Both the position numbers and the translations under genes were made by a program. This document shows positions 19,084 to 27,973 of a stretch of 64,000 bases of DNA, in pieces; the stretch's first letter is position 1; the number at the start of each line of letters is the position of its first letter. The notes beneath the pieces were generated by a model, which saw nothing but the letters and a program-made list of their open reading frames with translations, searched no databases and had not been told where the DNA came from. The stretch covers positions 2,108,001 through 2,172,000 of the forward strand of contig NC_018020.1 in NCBI RefSeq assembly GCF_000266885.1. Reading direction: 5' to 3'. The stretch is from Turneriella parva DSM 21527 (GTDB lineage: Bacteria; Spirochaetota; Leptospiria; Turneriellales; Turneriellaceae).

Positions 19084-19126
19084 GTAGACGGCATATGGAT
19101 GCCATAGGCATCCATATGCCGTCTAC
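19084..19126. repeat. Inverted repeat with 20-bp arms and a 3-nt loop
   Basis: Arm GTAGACGGCATATGGATGCC, loop ATA, then the perfect complement. It lies 9 bp upstream of the FecR start codon and downstream of the lipoprotein gene. It may terminate transcription of the upstream gene or belong to the genome's palindrome set; its sequence is unlike the other palindromes here. Confidence 0.7.
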
Positions 19127-19162
19127 AAGATTAGACGTTTATCAGGGTGAAAAGGGAAAAAA

Positions 19163-20008
19163 TTAAGGTATGACCGTAAAAGCTGCAGAGTTGAGCGTGG
19201 TCACGCCGGTATGCGTGACCGTGAAGGTGCCCGTAGCCTGGCTGTCACCACTCTGAAAATGGTTTGTGTCGGCACCGCCCGAGCAGAAGTATTTGTAAGT
19301 GCCGACCGGCAGCAAGTGTGTCACGCCGCCGGCACCGGTTGTGGTGCCGCTCGCCACTCCCGTATATACGGAGAGCGGCTGCATCGTGGCCGCGTAAGCC
19401 GTCGAATCCAGATCGGCGACATAGCACGCAAATTGCGCAGGAGTCGCAGGAAAGCTAAATGTATGTTGGCGAAATTGCGCAAGATTGGTGTTGGTGATGT
19501 TGAATGTCGTATTGCTATTGATAGAAATGCCAGTCGATTTGACACCGTAGAGGTTGCCCCCTGCAGTACTTGATTGTATCCACCCGCTGGCACCGCAGGC
19601 GCCGTTGGGGTTGGTAATGGTCACTGTCTCAGCGCCATATTGAACGGCAAAGTACAAGTCGTATGAGCCTGTCTCCAGTGCTGCGGGTGTGGCAGTTGGG
19701 CACCCGTTTGTGTCGACGCCGTTCATCACTAACGTCGCAGCGCCAGCACCGCTCGTCATGTCAGTGCCGGAGGTTGCACCGTTATTGTACTGCGCCGCGA
19801 CGAGCGTTCCGTCGCGAAACAAAAGGGCACTGAATGGTTTGTTCTGGTGATTTGCGCCGAGGGTTGTGATATTGATGTTGAGTGTGAAGGTGTAGGTTGC
19901 CGGTGTTGTCGTCGCGGTCACCGCACGGTTATTCGTGGGTTCGAAGACCTGACCCGACTGCGTGCAGGCTGCGAGCAATGCGAGCGCTGCAAAAAGGGCA
20001 TGTCTCAT
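19163..20008 (-). CDS. Lipoprotein of unknown function
   Basis: 281 residues from ATG 20008, which gives a lipoprotein signal peptide MRHALFAALALLAAC. The frame is open further upstream to 20104, but that extension only translates an inverted repeat and a dispersed repeat (PERSRR-type peptide), so I reject it. The mature part is Thr/Asn/Ala rich with strands such as TYTFTLNINITTLG and a C-terminal GTFTVTHTGVTTLNSAAFTV, suggesting a beta-rich extracellular protein. Cysteines occur at CGASG and CPTATP. I do not recognise a family. It lies downstream of the large Lcl-type lipoprotein gene. Confidence 0.65.
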   Translation of the reverse strand: MRHALFAALALLAACTQSGQVFEPTNNRAVTATTTPATYTFTLNINITTLGANHQNKPFSALLFRDGTLVAAQYNNGATSGTDMTSGAGAATLVMNGVDTNGCPTATPAALETGSYDLYFAVQYGAETVTITNPNGACGASGWIQSSTAGGNLYGVKSTGISINSNTTFNITNTNLAQFRQHTFSFPATPAQFACYVADLDSTAYAATMQPLSVYTGVASGTTTGAGGVTHLLPVGTYKYFCSGGADTNHFQSGDSQATGTFTVTHTGVTTLNSAAFTVIP

Positions 20009-20022
20009 GGCCGGCGCGAAGA

Positions 20023-20051
20023 CCAAGGCGATTGCTCTGCAATCGCCTTGG
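20023..20051. repeat. Inverted repeat with 13-bp arms and a 3-nt loop
   Basis: Arm CCAAGGCGATTGC, loop TCT, then its perfect complement, immediately upstream of the lipoprotein start codon at 20008. It probably ends the transcript of the large upstream lipoprotein gene or affects initiation of the next one. Confidence 0.6.
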
Positions 20052-20070
20052 GTGCGTTGCCCGACGCCTC

Positions 20071-20090
20071 CCCTTCGACTACGCTCAGGG
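20071..20090. repeat. Short dispersed repeat of the TTCGAC..GCTCAG type
   Basis: The sequence CCCTTCGACTACGCTCAGGG lies between two lipoprotein genes. Read on the minus strand it would give the peptide PERSRR. Related sequences occur inside metH at 59941 and 60596. Repeats of this type are widespread in bacterial genomes. Confidence 0.6.
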
Positions 20091-20100
20091 CAAGCGTGCG

Positions 20101-22953
20101 TCATGGCAGCGACCTCACGCAGCGGATGTGTTTCTTGGGCGGTTTCAACAGCGCGCCGAGTTCTGAATAATCTTTCTGTGACAGGCTCGGAAAGCCTGCA
20201 ATGTAGTTAAAGCCCCATGCCGTATTGTAGTTCGGTGTGTTTGCGCCGGTGTTGGGCCCGGTAAGAGAATAGTTGGTCGATGCGGCAAAATCTTCGGCGA
20301 GCACATTCGGTGTCGGGAAAATAGTCGTGTCGATGGAAACTCCTACTGTGCCAAAAAGCGAGCGGTTGGCGATGCTCTTGAGTTCGTTAATCGTCGGCGC
20401 CCGCCAGCGGTAGCGGTCGTAAATTCCCGTGATCTGGTAGCCGTCGTATGCCTGCGCGTTGAGGCTGTCGCAATAGTTCAGCTGGTTGTTCCAGTAGTCA
20501 TTCTCGTTGGTGAGAATGCCGTCGTCTGCGCAGGTAGGCGTGTCGAGCGTGCCACGCCGGCAGCGCTGCCAGCGCAGTTTGTTGACTGAATCGTTCACGA
20601 CATGTGTGCCGAGCATCGTGACTGCGCTATTGACGATCACCACATACGCAGTGCCCGCCGTCAGAGAGGTTGTCAAAGTCGCGGTATAGCCAGAATGCGT
20701 CACCGCGGTAACTGCTGCGAGCGGTGAACTGCAGTCGAACGGATCAGCCGTAGGGCTGATAATGCAGTAATTGCCGAGTGACGTCGCCTGCGTTGAGTCG
20801 GGCACGCGGTTGAATGTTACCTGCACCGTTGTCAGGTTCGGCGAGGTTGCGCTCACGACATTAAAGGCAGGTGCGGCGGTCGGTGCGGCAGTGCGCAGCG
20901 GGCCGCTGAACAGCGCGCGCGACAGATTGAGAGGCACGGGCGCCGCAGTGATCACCGGTTGCACTTCGATCAGGCGCAGGTTATTGATGTCGTCTTGCGC
21001 TGAAGCCGTTGAAGTGTAATCGACGAGCACCTTGACAATCTTGCCGATTGCCGGCGCATACAGCACCTGGTTGGCTGTGTAGTTTTGTCCGCCGGCAAAG
21101 GTCGGCTTCAGTTCAATGTCGCCGTCACCGATGTCAGTTGCGATGCTGCTCGAGGTGTGGTTCACCAGTACTTCGTACACGTTACCCAAATCATAGAAGT
21201 ACATACCATCTGTATACGGTGTCGCTGTCTGCCATTGGTCGCTGGCGGTGTTGACGTTGTTCACGAAGAGTTTATACGCTGTGTTCGCACCCATCGCGCT
21301 TCCCAGTGTCAGGCGGTAGGCGTTGGTACCCGCTGGCAAGGCGGTCGTAATCGTTGGTGATGAGACAGCGCAGGTCGTGGCAGTCGCTGCAGCGATACAG
21401 TAGTTGGCTGAATTACCAGCGGCTGTCGCGTTGGGTGTTCGTGAATATTGTACCGTGATCGAATAGCCATCGGTTTGCAGATCGTATGCAGGTGTCGCGC
21501 TCGTGATATTGAAGCCAGCGGTCGCTTCGTAGCCGGTGAAGGCTGCAGCCGTCGCGGTGAGTGTCGCGCCTGCTGCGACAACAGCAGGTGTAAGGCTTTG
21601 CGCCGCGGGCAACACGTCGGGGCCGGCAACGCAGCGCACTTTCTTGCGGTTGGTGGATATACGTTTCGATTCGAGCAATGCTCCGGTGCTGCCGCCTGCT
21701 CCCATTGAACCCTTCTTGAATTCGACGACGTAAGCATCAGAATAGTAGGTCTGGCCGCTCACGAGCGCTGAGATGCCTGTTGCTGTCCAGTAGCCTTTGC
21801 TGACAGCCGTATTGGGAAAAGGGCCTTCCCACAGAAATGGTGCAGAAGTCTGCGCATAGCCGTGAATCGCGGGTGCTTCGGGCGCCGATGCATGCGGTTC
21901 GGAAAATGTAAGCCCCGTAAACGTATTGCGTGCGCCATAGTCGACCAGCGATTCGAGTTCTTGCACGGTCGGCAGGCGCCAGTCGCGGCGGCCGCCATAA
22001 CCCTGGCCAGCGTTCATGAGGTTGAGGGTCGAGCACGCATTAACCGCGCTGTTCCACGTGAAGTCGGTGGGCGCGTTGTAACACTTGTCGCCGACGTTCC
22101 AGAACGTCTGGCCTTCGCTGCAGGTTTTCCAAACCAGGCTCGTGACACTGTCGATCGAGTAGGGTTCGCAGGCCGCGGTGCCACCGACGACAGCACAATT
22201 CGTCGAGATGAGATTTTGTGGATGCGCACCCGTAACGAACCGGCGGCCGTTGACCATGCCGCCAGAAGCCGCGCCATAAATCGTGGGCCCGTGAAAGCTG
22301 CTCATCGGGTCGACAAAGCCGTTTTGCCCTGCGGGGTAATCTTGCGTGCCGACTTTCGGTTCACCGCCGTCTTCGACACAGGCCTCGCGCTCAATCCACT
22401 TATCCTGCCCCGGTGAGTAGTAGTAACATGCGTATTGCCCAGTGTGAACGACTTTGTAACGGCCTGAATCCCACTGAGCATAAAAAGAGAAGCGCGTCTC
22501 ATTCGCCAATGGCATGTCGTCTAAGTTCTGCAGAGTGTCGTTGTTGAAGTCAAAGCCTATGAAGTTGTTCTCAGGCCACCGCACCCAGCCGAGCTGAATC
22601 GTGAGCGTGTCGTTCAAAAACGTCGTCGACGACCAGGTAAAGGTCGACCCCGAATTGGGTACTGTGAGCCAGATGATCTGGTTGCTCTGCAGGTCGCGCA
22701 CATAAGTGTTGATGACGGGAGTAAGGCTCGTCGCCATTGTCATGTCGAACACGACACGAATCTGCGTGCCGTTGGCGCCGGTGACGGGCGAGACGGATGC
22801 GCCGTTGGCCGGCGTCGTGCTGAGAATTCGCGGGTTCACCTTTGCGCCGCGGCCCGAGATACTGTTCGCCGGCGGAGCGAATCGCTCGAAGCCACCCTGG
22901 CAGGCGCTGAACATGAATGCAGCGAGCGAAATTAGAGAAAGTTGTTTGAACAT
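20101..22953 (-). CDS. Large lipoprotein with two DUF1566/Lcl-type domains
   Basis: 950 residues from ATG 22953 (AGGAG upstream, spacing about 13); a longer frame to 22998 lacks a better site. Lipobox FSAC at about residue 18. An N-terminal Ig-like region (about 35-150) is followed by a first DUF1566 domain (about 255-440; VWKTCSEGQTFW ... RRDWRLPTVQELESLVDYG), two Ig/fibronectin-like stretches (about 480-790) and a second DUF1566 domain at the end (LRWQRCRRG ... RYRWRAPTINELKSIANRS, finishing IRCVRSLP). Such proteins are surface lipoproteins in leptospires. Paired cysteines in each DUF1566 unit suggest disulphides. Role unknown; adhesion or sensing is speculative. Confidence 0.75.
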   Translation of the reverse strand: MFKQLSLISLAAFMFSACQGGFERFAPPANSISGRGAKVNPRILSTTPANGASVSPVTGANGTQIRVVFDMTMATSLTPVINTYVRDLQSNQIIWLTVPNSGSTFTWSSTTFLNDTLTIQLGWVRWPENNFIGFDFNNDTLQNLDDMPLANETRFSFYAQWDSGRYKVVHTGQYACYYYSPGQDKWIEREACVEDGGEPKVGTQDYPAGQNGFVDPMSSFHGPTIYGAASGGMVNGRRFVTGAHPQNLISTNCAVVGGTAACEPYSIDSVTSLVWKTCSEGQTFWNVGDKCYNAPTDFTWNSAVNACSTLNLMNAGQGYGGRRDWRLPTVQELESLVDYGARNTFTGLTFSEPHASAPEAPAIHGYAQTSAPFLWEGPFPNTAVSKGYWTATGISALVSGQTYYSDAYVVEFKKGSMGAGGSTGALLESKRISTNRKKVRCVAGPDVLPAAQSLTPAVVAAGATLTATAAAFTGYEATAGFNITSATPAYDLQTDGYSITVQYSRTPNATAAGNSANYCIAAATATTCAVSSPTITTALPAGTNAYRLTLGSAMGANTAYKLFVNNVNTASDQWQTATPYTDGMYFYDLGNVYEVLVNHTSSSIATDIGDGDIELKPTFAGGQNYTANQVLYAPAIGKIVKVLVDYTSTASAQDDINNLRLIEVQPVITAAPVPLNLSRALFSGPLRTAAPTAAPAFNVVSATSPNLTTVQVTFNRVPDSTQATSLGNYCIISPTADPFDCSSPLAAVTAVTHSGYTATLTTSLTAGTAYVVIVNSAVTMLGTHVVNDSVNKLRWQRCRRGTLDTPTCADDGILTNENDYWNNQLNYCDSLNAQAYDGYQITGIYDRYRWRAPTINELKSIANRSLFGTVGVSIDTTIFPTPNVLAEDFAASTNYSLTGPNTGANTPNYNTAWGFNYIAGFPSLSQKDYSELGALLKPPKKHIRCVRSLP

Positions 22954-23099
22954 TATGGGACTATGGCTCCTATTAACTATAGCGGGCAGGCGGGCCAATG
23001 TGCCAAAATGATGGTGAACGACTGTTTCTTTTTGCGGAGCATCTCATTTCTGTTATGGATTCAAACCCGCAGCCAGGGGGAGGCCTGCTCACTTGAATT

Positions 23100-23366
23100 A
23101 TGGTTGAAATTATGGGAACCTTTCTGTATCATTTGTCCATGGGTGTCCAAAATATGTCGGCCGAAAGTACCACGCTTGTCGCAATGCTCGAGGGATTACC
23201 AGAAGTCGGTCGCAAGCTTGCATACGAGAAAGCCCGTGAGGCTATCGAACTGGTAGCCGAAGACCAGATTTGGCAAGAGAAATTCAATAATAATCCGGCT
23301 CCATTGAGCTTTATCGCCGAGCGGATTAAGAAAGCCAAAGAAATCGGCGAAATTCAGCCATTTTAG
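23100..23366 (+). CDS. Putative antitoxin of a type II toxin-antitoxin pair
   Basis: Up to 88 residues. In-frame ATGs at 23100, 23112, 23142 and 23154 leave the start uncertain; the compact core begins at the last one (MSAESTTLVAMLEGLPEVGR). It is acidic and helical with no membrane segment (EKAREAIELVAEDQIWQEKF). It ends in TAG one base before the toxin's TTG start, the coupled order typical of antitoxin-toxin pairs. I identify it by its neighbour; the antitoxin family itself is not one I recognise. Confidence 0.6.
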   Translation: MVEIMGTFLYHLSMGVQNMSAESTTLVAMLEGLPEVGRKLAYEKAREAIELVAEDQIWQEKFNNNPAPLSFIAERIKKAKEIGEIQPF

Positions 23367-23367
23367 T

Positions 23368-23634
23368 TTGGAATCATTCGCCACAGGCAATTTCTGGCGT
23401 TCTTTTAACGCTTTGCCCGAAGAGATTCAGGCTCTGGCCCGTCAGAAATTTGATCTCTGGAAACAAGACCCGTTTCATGGTAAATTGAATTTCAAGTGCG
23501 TTGATAAGGATAATGAAATCTGGTCAGTCCGTGTGAATTTGCAGTATCGTGCGCTGGGGCAGCGTGACGGCGATTCAATAATTTGGGATTGGATCGGCAC
23601 GCATGCAGAATATGATCGCATTATAAGCAAATAG
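23368..23634 (+). CDS. RelE/ParE-superfamily toxin
   Basis: 88 residues, starting at TTG 23368; there is no in-frame ATG and the domain begins almost at once (FWRSFNALPEEIQALARQKF). The fold pattern is helix-helix followed by four strands (LNFKCVDKDNEIWSVRVN, LQYRALGQRDGDSIIWDWIG, THAEYDRII), matching RelE/HigB-like mRNA interferases; the basic and aromatic residues R, Y, R, W and the terminal H-x-E-Y-D are in the expected positions. One base separates it from the antitoxin stop, so it is likely translationally coupled and expressed poorly from TTG. Confidence 0.75.
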   Translation: MESFATGNFWRSFNALPEEIQALARQKFDLWKQDPFHGKLNFKCVDKDNEIWSVRVNLQYRALGQRDGDSIIWDWIGTHAEYDRIISK

Positions 23635-23700
23635 GCTCTGCGGTGGGCGGGCGAAAAAGTCCGAGCTGATCGTTCGCCAAACTCAAGCCCATAACGAACG

Positions 23701-24102
23701 CTATTTATCTGCCTTATCGATGGTGTGAATCAGATATTGCTCAGCGCTGCTCAGATTGTCGATGGCGCTGCGCAAGAGGTTCAGGAAAAACTGCGGATGC
23801 AGGCCGCCGGCGAGCTTGACCGCTTTCTTATCCATGATGGCGAGTGTGGCCGACAGCGACTTCACCTTAAAGGTCTGCAGGCGAACTTCAGATTCTGCCA
23901 TGAGTTCGACGTCGCCAAAGAATTGGCCAGCGCCAAGTTCTGAACCTACGATAAATGCCTCATGGTGATCGAGACGCACAACTTCGCCCTCAAGCACGAT
24001 GTACATATTGCCGTCGAATGCTTTACCCGCACGGTAGACATAGTCGCCGGCGCGCAGGTGGCGCTGAGGCATCGCCTTGCCGTGTTGAATGAGATCAAAC
24101 AT
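23701..24102 (-). CDS. Single-domain cyclic-nucleotide-binding protein (second of two)
   Basis: 133 residues, one cNMP-binding beta-barrel and no DNA-binding domain. GDYVYRAGKAFDGNMYIVLE (about 18-37) and GAGQFFGDVELMAESEVRLQ (about 57-77) correspond to the barrel and phosphate-binding cassette; the cassette keeps the G-D/E core, but the Arg that contacts cyclic phosphate in CRP is not obvious. It overlaps the preceding cNMP gene by 8 bp and ends the cyclase operon. It probably reads out the nucleotide made by the cyclase encoded upstream. Confidence 0.8.
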   Translation of the reverse strand: MFDLIQHGKAMPQRHLRAGDYVYRAGKAFDGNMYIVLEGEVVRLDHHEAFIVGSELGAGQFFGDVELMAESEVRLQTFKVKSLSATLAIMDKKAVKLAGGLHPQFFLNLLRSAIDNLSSAEQYLIHTIDKADK

Positions 24103-24460
24103 GGTCGTGTACCTTTTTCATCGCGCGTGCTGCGCGTTTCGCCACGACGCCGATCAGGTTGGCGAGAAAGCCCGGGTTGGTTTTGGCGAGCCACGCAAAA
24201 GTTTTGATGTCGATGCGCCCGAGCTTGGCTTCAGATGACAATACGCGCGCGCTCGCCGAGCGGGGGTTGGCGCGAATGAGGGCCATTTCGCCGAAGAAGT
24301 GGCCCTGAGAAAGTGTGCGCAGGGTACCGAGGCCAGATTTCGAAATTTCAATATCGCCAGAAAAAATGAAATACATAAAGCCGTCTGATGGGTCGCCTTC
24401 TCGAAACACGTACTTACCGTGTATAAGTCGCACCGGTTGTATTTTCTGTGCTTCACTCAT
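24095..24460 (-). CDS. Single-domain cyclic-nucleotide-binding protein (first of two)
   Basis: 121 residues with a CRP-type barrel: GKYVFREGDPSDGFMYFIFS (about 14-33) and phosphate-binding cassette GHFFGEMALIRANPRSAS (about 52-69), which has the E-x-A-L and R-S-A signature of functional cAMP/cGMP sites. No HTH follows. The start overlaps the cyclase stop by 4 bp (ATGA). With the following gene it forms a pair of likely effectors for the receiver-cyclase. Confidence 0.83.
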   Translation of the reverse strand: MSEAQKIQPVRLIHGKYVFREGDPSDGFMYFIFSGDIEISKSGLGTLRTLSQGHFFGEMALIRANPRSASARVLSSEAKLGRIDIKTFAWLAKTNPGFLANLIGVVAKRAARAMKKVHDHV

Positions 24461-25512
24461 TGTCTGAGTCCGTAGAGTCTGACAGCTTCGTTCTTGCCAC
24501 GAAGCTGCGTCGTGGTCAGTTCATGTTTTTCGCAGGTAGGATATCCCGCCGTCACGGTGTTTTCGTCGACGATAATGTTGAACGCCGAATCTTTTGTCAG
24601 GTCTTGAATGCGCGCTGCGGTATTCACCGAATCACCCATGACGGCAAATTTGATCATGCGTTCTGAGCCGATGTTGCCGGCGAATATTTTACCTCGGGCA
24701 ATACCGATGCCGAAACCATAAGGTACCTTGCCCGCTTCTTCGCGCTTGCGGTTGAGCTGTGTCATGTGGCTTTCGATGGCGAGAGCTGCGCGCACCGAGT
24801 TAGCCGCATCGGCCTCTTTCGGGAAAGGGCAGCCAAACGTGGCGAGAATACCGTCACCGAGTAGTTCGTTAATCGACCCGCCGTTGTCAAAGATGATGTC
24901 CATGAGGTCGGCGAACAGGCGCGAGATGCGTTCGGCGTATGCCTGCGGGCCGATCTTTTCAGCCATTGTCGTCGAACCGCGAATATCGAAAAACATGATC
25001 GACGCTTCTATGATCGCTCCACCGAGTTCGGTAGAAACCTCTTCGTTCAGAATTTTTTCGACAAGGTCGTCAGAAAAATAGCGCTGCAGACTTTTTTTCT
25101 CGCGCTCAAGCTTCAGGTTGAGTTCACGAATCTGCCGGCGGTAATCGACGCGCTCGAAGCCCTGCTGTATTTTCATCGAGAGCTCGGCGAAATTCAGCGG
25201 CTTCGGCAAGAAGTCGTCGGCGCCGGTCGACATGCAGACGATGCGAATCTCGGGCGAATCTTCTGCCGAAGTCATGAAAACCGGCATCGGTATCGGCCCG
25301 TCGGTATCTCTGATGTGTTTCAGAACTTCCATGCCGGGGTTGTCTGGCAGGTGCAGGTCGATAATCACCATGTCGGGTTCATTTCGCGTGAGGTAGGCGA
25401 TGGCGCCGGTTGCGGTATCTACCGTGTCGACCTGGTATCCCCAGGCTTTAACATATGCTTCGAGTGCAGTTCGCTGCACGACCTCGTCTTCAACGATGAG
25501 AATCTTCTGCAC
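24457..25512 (-). CDS. Response regulator with class III nucleotide cyclase domain
   Basis: 351 residues. The receiver (1-120) has D9/E10, phospho-acceptor D52 and K104; a coiled coil (about 125-150) connects to the cyclase domain (about 165-330). Metal-binding aspartates D176 (MFFDIRGST) and D220 (LLGDGILATFG) and the transition-state N277/R281 (GDSVNTAARI) are present, so it should be active. The residue that reads the base, normally Lys in adenylate cyclases, is E216, as in guanylate cyclases; the second specificity position is A270. It is co-transcribed with two cNMP-binding proteins and an HDOD protein. Confidence 0.87.
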   Translation of the reverse strand: MQKILIVEDEVVQRTALEAYVKAWGYQVDTVDTATGAIAYLTRNEPDMVIIDLHLPDNPGMEVLKHIRDTDGPIPMPVFMTSAEDSPEIRIVCMSTGADDFLPKPLNFAELSMKIQQGFERVDYRRQIRELNLKLEREKKSLQRYFSDDLVEKILNEEVSTELGGAIIEASIMFFDIRGSTTMAEKIGPQAYAERISRLFADLMDIIFDNGGSINELLGDGILATFGCPFPKEADAANSVRAALAIESHMTQLNRKREEAGKVPYGFGIGIARGKIFAGNIGSERMIKFAVMGDSVNTAARIQDLTKDSAFNIIVDENTVTAGYPTCEKHELTTTQLRGKNEAVRLYGLRQ

Positions 25513-25538
25513 GGCTGCCTATCGCTGCATCACCCGCG

Positions 25539-26366
25539 TTACGCCATCGCCAGCTGCGCGAACGGGTGCGTTTTCAGTTTAGCCATTGCTTCGGCTGACG
25601 CATGTCTGGCAATGACGTCGCCGGCGCCCCCGAGCCCTTGATAGAACTGCCGTGCCGCGGCGACGGCGGTGTCTTTCACAGCCATTGCCAAGAGCTGCGA
25701 CGCCGAGACGGCAGCGATAAAGGTCAGCTTAGCCAGGTCGTCGGTGATGGTCGCGGGGGCACTGTCGTGTGAAATTTCCATCAGCGACTGGTAGATGTCT
25801 GGCAATTTCCAGTGCAGCGCTGCTTTTTTGCCGACTTCGGTATGTGTTATGCCATAAGACTGCTTCTCTAGCTGAATGAGGCTCCAGTTGTTTTTTTCAC
25901 ACGCGGCAATCATGTCGCTGTAATGCCCCTGCCTCTCCATGGCGATGATGTTCATGCCGATGCTGTGCAATAGCGCCGCGAGAAAGCATTCGTCGGCCTG
26001 CGACTTCAGACGGGTTTCAAATGCAACGTTCTGCGCAACGAGCGCGGCGAAAATCGGGTATTGCGTCAGGTAGCGCCTGAAAGTATCGCTCTTGTAGTTG
26101 GCGGCCATCGTCTTGGTGCTGAGGTAGATAACCAGATTCTTCGTCGCCTTTATGCCGAGCACCGCGAGCGCGTCGCGCAAAACCTTGACCTTGCCAGAGC
26201 GCCCGTAAAACGCGGAGTTCGAAATGCGCAAGAGTTCGGCGCTGATCGCTCTGTCGGGCACGACGATTTTCTCGAGATCAGCCGCGCCGTTTTTCGGATT
26301 ATTCGCGTCGAACTGTATCACCTGAGCAACGATGGCAGGCAGAGGTGGTATCGCGATCTCTTGCAT
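25539..26366 (-). CDS. HDOD-domain signalling protein
   Basis: 275 residues, ATG 26366. The HDOD domain spans most of the protein: IPPLPAIVAQVIQFDANNP near the start, VVPDRAISAELLRISNSAFYG (about 33-53) and LLHSIGMNIIAMERQGHY (about 130-148). The HD metal residues are reduced to the LLHSIG form usual in HDOD, so hydrolase activity is not expected. These domains generally act as signalling adaptors. It is the first gene of the cyclase operon, 26 bp upstream of the receiver-cyclase. Confidence 0.85.
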   Translation of the reverse strand: MQEIAIPPLPAIVAQVIQFDANNPKNGAADLEKIVVPDRAISAELLRISNSAFYGRSGKVKVLRDALAVLGIKATKNLVIYLSTKTMAANYKSDTFRRYLTQYPIFAALVAQNVAFETRLKSQADECFLAALLHSIGMNIIAMERQGHYSDMIAACEKNNWSLIQLEKQSYGITHTEVGKKAALHWKLPDIYQSLMEISHDSAPATITDDLAKLTFIAAVSASQLLAMAVKDTAVAAARQFYQGLGGAGDVIARHASAEAMAKLKTHPFAQLAMA

Positions 26367-26446
26367 TCTGTTCAGCGTTTTCCCGGTAATTGGCGCGAAA
26401 AGCTATTTTCCCGTTGGCTTTGCCTAAACAGCCTGCGGGGTGCTGC

Positions 26447-27973
26447 TCAATGCGGCATTGCGCTATCGGGTAGGTTTATGCCATCGAGCTTGACGGCGAT
26501 GCCTCTGTGCTGTGCTTCTATAGTAAAGTCGAGAATTGCATCTTTTATATCTTCTGCCATATAGCGGCATAGCGTACCGTCAATTTCGACTTGGGCACCG
26601 TCTGGAATATTTGCAAAAGTTTTCACGAGTCCGCCACGGTTGAGAAAACTCATCTCTTCTGAGAGCCTAATAGTGAAGCGCTTCTTACCCCGGTATTCGC
26701 TCTCGCTCATTGTATGGGCAACCTTGAAGGTCCGAAACAGAATGATGACCAAGGTCACTGCAAGGCCGATGCCGACCCCGGTCAGCAGATCGGTGGCGAC
26801 TACCGCCGCGAGCGTGGCCAGAAAAGGCACATACTCCTCAGGGCCACGCGCCATTATCGACCGGTAGAGCTTCAGGTCGTTGAGCTTGATGCCCACAAAA
26901 ATCAAGACAACCGCCAGGGCCGATAGCGGAATCATATTCAGTGCCACGGGAATCATCGCCACAGCAATCAAAAGTAGCAAGCCATGAAAGACGGCGCTGC
27001 GTTTTGATTGGGCTCCTGCGTTCATATTGGCGGTGCTTCTGACTATAACCTGCGTGCAGGGTAAGCCGCCCGCGAGGCCGCAGACCACGTTACCGACTCC
27101 CTGGGCAAAAAGTTCACGGTTTGGGGGGGATATCCGCCTTTTAGGGTCGAGTTTATCTGTGGCTTCGAGACTCAGCAATGTCTCGAGGCTTGCAACGGCC
27201 GCGATGGTCAGGGCAATGACCCAGACTTTGGCATTGCCGATTTGTGAAAAGTCGGGCAGCGTGAGGTGCACCAGCAGTTCTTTGGGGTTGTCGGTCACGG
27301 GCACTTTGACGTACTGCGACGCTTGGTCGAGCGTGAGCGCAGAGATTTCCCGAAAGAAGGCTGCGAGTGCGATGCCGGCAAGTACAACGATCAGTGATGG
27401 CTGTAAAAGGGCGCCGAACCGTGTTTTGCTTGCGCGCAGTTTTGGTATAAGAATATACAAGGCCGCGCCGCTGAGGGCAATCAGCAGCGTGCCAGGGTGT
27501 ATGCGTTTGAGCGCTTCGGCGAATCCGCCTTGAAACAGGTTTTGCACACCGGCAATACCCAATGCATGCGGCAGCTGCTTGATGATGATGATCACGCCAA
27601 TCGCCGAGAGCATACCCTTGATAACCGACGAGGGAAAAAAATACGAGAGGGTGCCGAGGCGCAAGATGCCAGCCAGTATCTGTATACACCCGGCGATCAG
27701 CGTGGCGAGCAAGAATGGTTGCCAACCGAGGGCCGCTATGCCGCCGAATACGATAACCGTCAGCCCCGCAGCAGGGCCACTGACCCCGAGGGCCGACCCG
27801 CTGAGCGCACCGATGATAACTCCACCGACGACTCCGGAAACAATGCCCGCGAAAAGTGGTGCACCAGAGGCGAGCGCAATGCCCAGGCAGAGCGGCAGCG
27901 CCACCAGAAAGACCACGAACGATGCTGTCAGGTCGGGCAGCAGGCTACGTGTCATGGCTTGGTTTTGTGGCAT
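26447..27973 (-). CDS. SulP-family anion transporter
   Basis: 508 residues from ATG 27973; TTG 27982 and ATG 27955 are alternatives. About 10-12 membrane helices with the SulP hallmarks DLTASFVVFLVALPLCLGIALASGAP at the N-terminus and GGLPCTQVIVRSTANMNAGAQS in the middle (about 295-320). A short, divergent STAS-like tail (about 430-500) carries GAQVEIDGTLCRYMAEDIKD. Substrate could be sulfate or bicarbonate; the family does not settle it. The gene stands alone, divergent from the CDF gene. Confidence 0.85.
   Translation of the reverse strand: MPQNQAMTRSLLPDLTASFVVFLVALPLCLGIALASGAPLFAGIVSGVVGGVIIGALSGSALGVSGPAAGLTVIVFGGIAALGWQPFLLATLIAGCIQILAGILRLGTLSYFFPSSVIKGMLSAIGVIIIIKQLPHALGIAGVQNLFQGGFAEALKRIHPGTLLIALSGAALYILIPKLRASKTRFGALLQPSLIVVLAGIALAAFFREISALTLDQASQYVKVPVTDNPKELLVHLTLPDFSQIGNAKVWVIALTIAAVASLETLLSLEATDKLDPKRRISPPNRELFAQGVGNVVCGLAGGLPCTQVIVRSTANMNAGAQSKRSAVFHGLLLLIAVAMIPVALNMIPLSALAVVLIFVGIKLNDLKLYRSIMARGPEEYVPFLATLAAVVATDLLTGVGIGLAVTLVIILFRTFKVAHTMSESEYRGKKRFTIRLSEEMSFLNRGGLVKTFANIPDGAQVEIDGTLCRYMAEDIKDAILDFTIEAQHRGIAVKLDGINLPDSAMPH

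Noticed and set aside
20009-20104. Extension of the lipoprotein frame to 20104
   Set aside because: It only translates an inverted repeat and a dispersed repeat, and would bury the lipoprotein signal peptide.
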